From Elgaria multicarinata webbii (Eukaryota; Chordata; Lepidosauria; Squamata; Anguidae): a stretch of 64,000 nt of DNA. The notes below the pieces were generated by a model. It was not told the origin of the DNA, made no database searches, and saw only the letters and a program-made list of their open reading frames with translations. The stretch covers positions 32,717,501 through 32,781,500 of the forward strand of contig NC_086183.1 in NCBI RefSeq assembly GCF_023053635.1. Direction: 5' to 3'. Below, in pieces: positions 56,501 to 64,000 of this stretch; position 1 is the first letter of the stretch, and each line of letters starts with the position of its first letter. The position numbers and the translations under genes are program-made.

Positions 56501-58793
56501 GAGGGAAAATGCTGCCAGGCCTCCCTCAAATGTACCAGCCAAGAAGCTCATCCTTGAATGTCATGGGGAGAGGAGCCTGCCGGGGCCCCAGGCCCTCAGC
56601 CGCCGGGAGCCGAACGCACTGGAGACGCTCGCCATCGCCATAGATCCCAGCGTGGCGGCTGCCCCGATCTACGTGGAAACCCAGTCCCCTGCCTCTGACC
56701 TCGACTTCCACGCCCTCTCCGGCCCCCTCGTTGGGGCTGTCAACCTGGTGCCGTTAGTTCAAATCATGGAGCCGCTCAAGGCCGTGACACTGACGGTGGC
56801 TTCCCCAGGGGAGGCTGTCCCGGGCCATCCTTTCCCGGACCCGGTGGAGCAGCAGGTGGTTGATTTCGTGGCCGCCCTGCCGCCACCGACTCTGGAAACT
56901 GTGCCGAGCTCCCCCGTCGGGGTCTCTGGTCAGTTCTGCGCAGACGTCGCGGTGCCGTGCGAGGTGGTGGCGGCGGCGGCAGACCAGCCGCCGTTGCAGG
57001 CCCTGGTGGCCGATCAACCAATGACAGCAGAGCAGGGTGCCCTCATCATCGAGAACATCTCCATCGAGCCCTTTCTGGAGGCCGGCCCTTCTGCCGCTGC
57101 CGCCCTGTGCTCCCTGCAGGAGTCCTCCACCGAGATGGTGGCCTACTTCGAGACGATCCCGACGGCGCCCATCACGGCGGCTGCCTCTTCTGGCGTGACG
57201 CCCCCCGAGACGGTGCTGTCCTCTGCCCTCAGCCTGCCCATCGTCTCCACCGTCCCCATCGTCTCCAACCAAGCCTCCCCGGAGTCCTCCCTGACCGAGG
57301 AGGCGAGGCTGGAAGAGCTGAGCTCTGCAGAGTCATCGGAGGAGCAGCTGGAGGAACATCGCTACCACAAGAACGAGGGCACCACGGCGGAGCTGGTGGA
57401 CGTGGTGATGGGCCTCCAGAAGAAAGTGAAGGTGCTCCAGCAGCGGCACCGTCGGCACTGCGCCAAGCTGGAGGCCATGGAAGGGGTGGTGGAGCAGCTG
57501 AGGAAGGAGAACCTGGTGTCCGAAGAGAAGCTGAAGCTCCTGGAGATGGTAAGTTGGCTTTGTGGGGTGGGGAGGGGGGGGGGTCGTTGGGCGGGCGGGC
57601 GGGCACACACACACACACACACACATACACCCTCCGGTCACGGGTGGAAACTCAGAGGCAACCGCTCCATGTAGGCATGGGATTTGTTATCTGGTCTACT
57701 GGGATGTCTTGGCTTCTCTTTTGGTTTTTAAGAAAATGTTTCTAGTCCTCATGGGTACGGAGGAAAGTCTTAGGAGTATATATACAACATTAGCTGAAGT
57801 TCTTAGTGCAGGGCTCTGCAATGCCTCCAGAGATCAGGGAAGTGGAGTTTCCATATGCAGGAGCATTATTTACAGAATCGTAGAATAGCAGAGTTGGAAG
57901 GGACTTACAAGGCCATGGAGTCCAACCCCCTGCTCAATGCAGGAATCCACCCTAAAGCATCCCTGACAGATTGAAGGCCTCTAGGGTGGGAAAGCCCACC
58001 ACCTCCCTAGGTAACTGATTCCATTGTCATACTGCTCTAACAGTCAGGAAGTTTTTCCTGATGTCCAGCCGGAATCTGGCTTCCTGTCACTTGAGCCCGT
58101 TATTCCATGCCCTGCACTCTGGGAGGATCGAGAAGAGATCCTGGCCCTCCTCGGTGTGGCAACCTTTCGAGTCTTTGAAGAGTGCTATCAACAAAGCAAA
58201 GAGAATGGAGGCACCGTACAGTTTAGATCCAGTAAGGGTGGGGAAGAGGAAAAAGGAAAGAATGGAATAGGAGAAGCAGGGAGTCACAAGCAAATGGCGT
58301 TACACGTATTTAGACTTCGTTACTAATTTTTTGTGCTGAATGCTATGGTTTTAATTGTGGTGAAGAGTGCCCAGAGAGGATCACCTATTGGGTGGTATAT
58401 AGAAATATAATAAATAGCTGAGCAACAAGGGGCGTGTAGCCGAAGGAACTGGGGGAAAGGTGGGTTTTGAGAAGGCGTTGGACTGGAGAGAGAGGCGACA
58501 CGATGTCGTCCATCTCTTTGGAGAGAGAGAGAGAGAGAGAGAGAGAGCGCCAGCCAGCCTGTCCCAATCCCACCGTTTCCTCCAGCCGTGTTATTGTCTG
58601 GTGGTGTCCATGTCCTTGAACACCCCTTCTGTTCTCACCCTTCCAGGCCTGCCTGCAATCTAGCACTATTATGCCAGAGAGCGGCAGTACAGTCGCCATT
58701 ATCTGCCAGGAAAATGACCAGGCGCTGGTCTATGCTGTGCCTCAGCTCCCAGAAGCAGGGAGCGAGACCATCATCCACGTCGAAGAGCAGTAA
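53407..58793 (+). CDS. THAP8: THAP domain-containing protein 8, 4 exons, 490 aa
   Basis: Exons 53407-53489, 55366-55558, 56499-57548 and 58647-58793 join in phase (stop TAA 58791-58793). Residues 1-90 form a THAP zinc finger: C5, C10, C58 and H61 give the C2CH set, with P30, W40, F62 and an AIPTIF box (80-85) matching the AVPTIF signature. THAP proteins bind DNA and often recruit HCF-1; an EHRY motif (378-381) fits the HCF-binding form (D/E)HxY. It precedes a coiled coil (VVMGLQKKVKVLQQRHRRHC to ENLVSEEKLKLLEM). Exon 3 between finger and coiled coil is Ala/Pro/Val-rich and makes the protein much longer than human THAP8 (about 274 aa). The C-terminus (STVAIICQENDQALVYAVPQ) resembles human TFTIICGGPDIAMVLAQ. 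Its position next to WDR62 supports orthology. A (CA)n tract lies 55 nt past the exon 3 donor. Confidence 0.95.
53918..54428 (+). repeat. CR1 LINE 3' end
   Basis: It codes [40 protein letters not shown] and [20 protein letters not shown], then the CR1 3' end with TTCTATGATTCTATGATC. It lies in THAP8 intron 1. Confidence 0.9.
54645..55115 (-). repeat. L2-clade LINE 3' end, family B
   Basis: An ATTATTATATTTATTTGTAT tail precedes CCCGCCTTTTGCCCAATGCT. The minus strand codes [22 protein letters not shown] and QVKTCLFQQAFGE. It lies in THAP8 intron 1, 250 bp from exon 2. Confidence 0.8.
57872..58190 (-). repeat. CR1 LINE 3' fragment
   Basis: The left end AGAATCGTAGAATAGCAGAG is the CR1 3' end in reverse, and the minus strand codes [20 protein letters not shown]. 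It lies in THAP8 intron 3. An L2-type tail (58350-58420) and an (AG)n tract (58521-58548) follow before exon 4. Confidence 0.85.
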
Positions 58794-60640
58794 TGTTGGG
58801 AGCAACGGAGGGCGATCGTGTTCTGTGTCCGGCTTGGCCAAAGGCGCCTGTCCAGGAAATCTGCGGAGCCAAACTCCTTCAGCTGCGCGAATCACCGCGC
58901 GGCGCGGCCCCATGCTGAGCCTCTTCCGGTTCTGCCTGCGTATCTGATGGCCTTACTGCTGCTATGGCACCTTATTCTGTGGGGAAGGTTTTTATCTGAA
59001 ATAATTACGTATAAAATTGTTTTGGTGGGGGAATGAACTACTGGCTGTGTGTGTGTGTGTTCACCTCTTTCTCTGCCCCTGAGTCGTGATGCTGCTCCTG
59101 TCACCCAGTTCCTGATTTCAGTTGCTGTCCGGTGATGAGCCAGAGTTAGCCGTTGTTCCTCACCTGCTTGACCTTCTAGTGAACCGTAGCCCTTTCTCGG
59201 GGGCTAAAACCTGCTGCATTGTGCCTCTACACTTCTCACGCTCTACTTCCATGCCTCTCCTGTGCCTGTCTAAAGGGCTTCTGGGATTTTGGGATTCCAC
59301 CTCCAGCATAACTTATTGCAGTGGTTGGTGGCATCTCAGCAGCTTCCATACTAAGAGGAGGACAGGCAAGAGCTCAAGGTCTTGGTCCCTCATGCCACAG
59401 ATCCTTTGCATTAAAAAAATATGGCCGCCTCCACTCGCACAACATCCCTCCCGGGGATGATTCCGGCAGGAGGTAAATCCGGGATTCCCCCCCTCCCTCT
59501 ACACCTGTATGGTGTAGAAAGAACTTTAAACTGCCTCATTAAAGCAGTGGCTTCCATAAGTCACTTCCATATCTACAAACATACTATAGGAAGGATAGAG
59601 AAGTGTGTTGACTTCTGGTGTCCTTTGCATCCACAAATCTTTCTCACAACTAGCAGAGGCTCTCGGCTGCTTTCACATTTCCTTTTTTTCAGTGGTTTTA
59701 TGGTGATTCAGTCTTGGGGTTCCATTTCATACAGTGTTTTTTATCTTCTAGGGAGCAAGTCTTCCCAGCTACCTGCTAAATAAATTAATTGATTACTGAC
59801 TGAGTGAATAAGTGGATGCAATTATAAATCATCTTATTATTATTTAAGTCTTCAGGGTTTGGGGTTTTGTTTTGTTTTTAACATGAGCCTGTGTGATTAA
59901 AAACTAACCCAGGGATTGGAGGACAGGCTAAGCGGGAAATTAAAAAAATGACATTATGATTGTAGGTTTTGGTCATGGGCACAAAGAGGAAAGAGGAGGG
60001 CCTCTTTGGGAGTGATGTTGTATTTAACAGTGCTGTAATGAAGAGAAAATAATAAATGGGGTATATTGAAAAATGGCTTGTCAGTGGTTGAGTCTCCTTC
60101 TGCAGGGGGTGTTTTCGGCTGCATTGAAACTGGGAACAGTGGGATCTTTCTCTGTGGGTACATCCTCCCTCTCCTCCAAGGTTGGACAGGGTACCTTAAG
60201 TTGAGCTGTATGTTACAATTCTGCAGGAGCAGAGCAAGAGTGCGAAATGGGACACTGGGTACTGAACTGAGCTGCCAGAGAATCTGTGCTTCCATTTTAA
60301 AACAAGCAAGCTTCTAGCCCCTAAGGCTGCGAAGATGAAATGGTTGCTAGTGTGGGCTAGTAAGGCCTTCTATGGTTTCAGAAGCCAGAGGTGTGTTAGC
60401 CCAGCAAGGGTTCCTGCAGCGCAGGGCAGGGCAGGGCTCTGCAAAGCAACTTTTCTCTCCTTAGGACTAGCAAACCCAAAAATAATTGCGCAAAATATGG
60501 ATGGCAGAATTTTAATACATTTACTCCAGAACCCTCTGTGTTATAATACTGATATCCTATTGCAACTAAAAGTCTTGTGGCGTCTTATAGACTTAAATTT
60601 TTGTAAGCCATTCAGAGCTTCAGCTATGGGGTGGTATATA
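58794..60640. other. THAP8 3' UTR and intergenic DNA
   Basis: No exon is recognised. Candidate plus-strand polyadenylation signals are AATAAA near 59779 and AATAAA near 60050; ATTAAA near 59410 and 59538 are alternatives. The THAP8 3' UTR could therefore be about 0.6 to 1.3 kb. A (GT)n tract lies at 59046-59060. Confidence 0.35.
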
Positions 60641-60644
60641 ATTT

Positions 60645-61012
60645 ATTTATTTATTTATTTATTTATTACATTTTTATACCACCCAATAGCCGAAGCTCTC
60701 TGGGCGGTTCACAAAAATTAAAACCATAATAAAACAACCAACAGGTTAAAAGCACAAATACAAAATACAGTATAAAAAGCACAACCAGGATAAAACCACG
60801 CAGCAAAATTGATATAAGATTAAAATACAGAGTTAGAACTGTAAAATTTAAATTTAAGTTAAAATTAAGTGTTAAAATACTGAGGGAATAAAAAGGTCTT
60901 CAGCTGGCGACGAAAGGAGTAAAGTGTAGGCGCCAGGCGGACCTCTCTGGGGAGCTCATTCCACAACCGGGGTGCCACAGCGGAGAAGGCCCTCCTCCTA
61001 GTAGCCACCTAA
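60645..61012 (-). repeat. L2-clade LINE 3' end, family A
   Basis: A (TTTA)n tail, TATACCACCCAATAGCCGAA and the family A 3' UTR lead into CAGGCGGACCTCTCTGGGGA. It is the cleanest minus-orientation family A copy here and is truncated at 61012. Confidence 0.85.
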
Positions 61013-61375
61013 ATTATCTATAATAATAATTAATAAAAGATTTATTCTACAGACATGATCGGAGGTTGGGGAGAGAAGTAAACTGTTGATAGAGGGAATT
61101 GGGATTGCAAAAGGTGCAATTAAGGGTTATTACCTTCAGTTGCCATTCACAGAGGCTGAGTGATATGGTGAATCAACTAACATAAATAGCAGGATTAAAA
61201 ATACTACAGGAAATACGAGTTTGAATGTTGTGATGAATGGTTTTGTTGACACCAGGGATGTCAATATTCATAAACCAGTGGGAGAACATTTCAACTTCCT
61301 AGGGCACTCTAAATGTCCTTAAGGTGCCCCGGGTTGAGCAAAGGAATTTCTAGACAGATATCAATGTGAGTCTAT

Positions 61376-61682
61376 GACTCATAGAGTCATAGAATCATAG
61401 AATCACAGAGTTGGAAGGAGCCTACAAGGCCATCGAGTCCAACCCCCTGCTCAATGCAGGAATCCACCCTAAAGCATCCCTGACAGATGCTTGTCCAGCT
61501 GCCTCTTGAATGCCTCGAGTGTGGGAGAGCCCACAACCTCCCTAGGTCACTGATTCCATTGTCGTACTGCTCTAACAGTCAGGAAGTTTTTCCTGATGTC
61601 CAGCCGGAATCTGGCTTCCTTTAACTTGAGCCCGTTATTCCGTGTCCTGCACTCTGAGAGGATCGAGAAGACATCCTGGCCA
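61376..61682 (-). repeat. CR1 LINE 3' fragment
   Basis: ATAGAGTCATAGAATCATAG at the left is the reversed CR1 terminal repeat. The minus strand codes [20 protein letters not shown] and [20 protein letters not shown]. It is truncated at 61682. Confidence 0.85.
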
Positions 61683-62067
61683 AAAGTTGCCTGTTTCTCC
61701 ACTCTCTCCATAAAATGCGAGTGGACAGCGATGGTTTTGCTTAGGCTCATGTTCGTGCACACACCCTGCAACCAAGGAACCCGTCTTAGGCAAGTTTGGC
61801 ATTGCTGGTCTTCTCTTACATTGATCGCCTTTCATGGTGCAGCTGTTAATGTCAGCCTGATCACAGGTGCGCGCAGCACATTTCGTTAGGGTGTGCACTC
61901 AAGGAATTGTATTTGTTTAAAGCAATCGTTTACTCAATCATAAAGGACATTTTTAATTCATTTATTTATTAAGCACTGTAGACACTGATGCCCTACTCTG
62001 TGTTCAGCTTGCCTAACCGCGGGAGGACCATTGCAAGTGGGCAGGGGGCAGAGAAGATGCTCCTCAG

Positions 62068-62858
62068 TAGGGCTGTGCACAGAGCCCCCCAATCCGATCT
62101 GCACCCGATCTGCAACTTTCGGATCGGGTCCGCTCCGCCCCGTGTCGATCCACCTATGGTCCGCTCTGCTGCGGAGCTCTGAATTTGAGCTCTGCAGCGG
62201 CGGTGGCGCCAGGTAAGGCCCCCCTTCCTCCTCCCCACTTACCTGGCTCCGTCGCAGTCCGGCAGCTGCTTCAACTGAGCCCGAAGACTCAAACAGGAAG
62301 ACTAGGCTGCAGTGGCCTGGTCTTCCAGTTTGAGTCCCTGGGCTCAGATGAAGCCGCTGCCGGAACGCGACAGACTCAGGTAAGACCCTGCCCCCTTACC
62401 TGGCTCCGTTGCCGTTGCCGCACGGACTGCGGTGCCGGCGCCAGGTAATGCCCTCCTCCCCCCTTACCTGCATCCGTCACGTTCCAGCAGCGGCTTCACC
62501 TGAGGCCGAGGCTCAAAGCAGAAGGGCAGGCTGCGGTTGCGGCCTGGTCTTCTGGTTTGAGCCTCAGCCTCAGGTGAAGCCCTTGCCGGACAGCGACAGA
62601 GGCAGGTAAGTCCCCCTCCCCTCTGCCCCCTTACCTGGCTCTGCCGCCGTCGCCACACGGTCTGTGGCAGTGCCAGGTAAGCCCCCACTTACCTTTTTTT
62701 CAGAGCTCTGGATCAAGGCGAAGGATCTGCTTGGTCTCGATTCTCTTCGCCTCGATCCGCAGCCCCCCCGACCCGCTTCGTCTCCTCCTTTGTCAGAGGC
62801 GAATCAGGCTGCCTCGCTATTGCTTCTACGCTCCGAAGCGAAGTGGAGCACAGCCCTA
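62068..62858. mobile_element. hAT-like non-autonomous transposon (791 bp) with internal hairpins
   Basis: Perfect 11-bp inverted termini TAGGGCTGTGC and GCACAGCCCTA are flanked by 8-mers CTCCTCAG (62060-62067) and CTCCTCAA (62859-62866). The interior is GC-rich with five local inverted repeats, each pairing CAGGTAAG-like with CTTACCTG-like sequence. No transposase frame is seen. The 8-bp duplication and TAG ends point to hAT. Confidence 0.8.
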
Positions 62859-62866
62859 CTCCTCAA

Positions 62867-63813
62867 GCCTCAGCACTGGCCTCTTTGAAGCGTGGCTCCT
62901 AGCAAAGAGGCTTCCAGCAGAGTGGGTCCTCTTTGCTCCTGCTGCCAGGAGCAATCGCGCACTTCAGGAGCAGTGGAGCAGTCAGAGGACTGTTCTCACT
63001 GTATCTGGATCCCCCTCTGGATTCCTACTCAATGGCCCCCTCAATTCGGTGCTTATTGCTTGAGATATTAGGGTGTGCCTGGGCACACCCGGCACACCCC
63101 TTGCGTACGCCTATGAGCCTAATCCCCGAATGACCGCCTGTTCCTAGCTCTTCCATCCATTCTTCATGGCATCCCCACACGAATTATCAGCGCACCATTT
63201 TATATATGACACGCATCAAGAGTTTCAGCGGGGGTGGGGAAACAGGTCGGAGTAGAACCGTCTGAAGTTGATTTGTTTGTAATGTAATGGCTCCTTCTCC
63301 CCTGCGCCCTGCGGTTTTGCCAGCTGAATTCCTGGAAAAATCTCCTCCCTCGTTCCGTATTGAGAGGAGCATCACAGCGGCCACTCTCATTTCCAATCAG
63401 CAGTTCTCCTCTTCCTTCAGTTTTAGACACTAAGCAGCTACAATCCGGCTCTTGCCTCTCTTCCCAAAGCGTTGGCTGTGCAAGCTACTGCCGTCATTTC
63501 CATTATTAATTAAAATTTGGATCCCAAAAGGCCTTGTAGTAAAGCTGAGGACGCGGAGCGGGAATTGAAACCAGCAGCAGGGCAGGATCATGTGCTTTTT
63601 GTGAGTGGATCCTTTTCTTCGATCAGCTTTTACTGGCTATTACTTACTGTCCAGTGTGCTTCCGCCTGCCCCCAAAAGCTATCAAGACCCATTTAACCCA
63701 TAAGGGCTTATGGGTTAAATGGAGCTTTAGTGGCCCCGTTCAAAAGACACCTTAAACCATGGCTTTAACCACGGTGGTTATGCCAGAAAGCCAGGCTGTG
63801 TTCAGAAGACACA
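62867..63813. other. Intergenic, no gene recognised
   Basis: No exon or intact repeat is identified. A perfect 11-bp palindrome pair (TAACCCATAAG then CTTATGGGTTA) lies at 63696-63718. Confidence 0.4.
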
Positions 63814-63884
63814 TTAAACCACGGCTTTAACCATGGTGAATAAAGCAAAAAGCCTTATTCACCATGGTTAAAGCCATGGTTTAA
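63814..63884. repeat. Hairpin with 30-nt arms
   Basis: Arms 63814-63843 (TTAAACCACGGCTTTAACCA plus TGGTGAATAA) and 63855-63884 are complementary except at one position, with an 11-nt loop. A partial echo of the arm (CACCTTAAACCATGGCTTTA) lies at 63750-63770. It is probably a MITE terminus and is the landing site of the fold-back MITE that follows. Confidence 0.75.
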
Positions 63885-63886
63885 GG

Positions 63887-64000
63887 CAGCCTTCCTCAAC
63901 CTGGGGCGCTTCAGATGTGTTGGACTGCATCTCCCAGAATGCCCCAGCCAGCTGGCTGGGGCATTCTGGGAGTTGTAGTCCAACACATCTGGAGCGCCCC
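63887..64000. mobile_element. Fold-back hAT MITE, copy 6, cut by window end
   Basis: CAGCCTTCCTCAACCTGGGG starts the left arm; the CCAGCCAGCTGGCTGG centre and most of the right arm are present. The left flanking 8-mer is GTTTAAGG (63879-63886). The right terminus and its duplication lie beyond the window. Confidence 0.88.

Noticed and set aside
56754-57272. 172-codon open frame antisense to THAP8
   Set aside because: It is a GC-rich shadow of the conserved sense frame in exon 3, with low-complexity Gly/Arg/Asp composition and no homology.
62185-63063. Several open frames at the right end
   Set aside because: They arise from GC-rich hAT element sequence with alternating hairpins; no transposase or host similarity is seen.

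Overview
The window is vertebrate nuclear DNA, most likely from a squamate reptile (lizard). The basis is intron-rich host genes with GT-AG splicing, many CR1 LINE 3' ends, L2-clade LINE tails ending in TAAA/TAA microsatellites, an L1, a tRNA-derived SINE, a SPIN hAT element and several fold-back hAT MITEs. The species cannot be fixed from the sequence.

Four host genes lie in the order POLR2I(+), OVOL3(-), WDR62(-), THAP8(+). This is the mirror image of human 19q13.12 (THAP8-WDR62-OVOL3-POLR2I) with relative orientations kept, so all four are called as orthologs. POLR2I (2121-7881) lacks only exon 1, which must lie left of the window. OVOL3 (9925-14553) has four exons coding 233 aa with an N-terminal SNAG motif and four C2H2 fingers. 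WDR62 (21803-51344) can be joined in phase from 30 exons into 1248 codons plus stop. THAP8 (53407-58793) has four exons coding 490 aa.

Region by region: 1-2120 is POLR2I intron 1 filled with L2-type fragments. 2121-8020 is POLR2I with LINE and MITE insertions in its introns. 8159-9074 holds a 480-bp inverted-repeat element and a 320-bp palindromic MITE. 9454-14553 is OVOL3 with a CR1 and a minisatellite. 14554-21370 is intergenic, with a 2-kb CR1 and an L1 inserted into an older MITE. 21371-51344 is WDR62, whose introns carry CR1, L2, hAT, SPIN and two solo LTRs. 51345-53406 holds the two promoter regions with an old solo LTR between them. 53407-58793 is THAP8. 58794-64000 is intergenic, with L2, CR1, a 791-bp hAT element and the left part of another fold-back MITE cut by the window end.

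The genes do not form one pathway. POLR2I is the RPB9 subunit of RNA polymerase II, OVOL3 is an OVO-type zinc-finger factor, WDR62 is a centrosome/spindle-pole and JNK-pathway scaffold, and THAP8 is a THAP-domain DNA-binding protein. The most informative non-gene signals are a SPIN insertion whose target duplication spans a WDR62 splice donor, a six-copy fold-back MITE family whose 8-bp target sites all have central TA, a GC-AG intron in WDR62, a CRE palindrome cluster around THAP8 exon 1, and a hAT element carrying alternating consensus 5' splice-site motifs.
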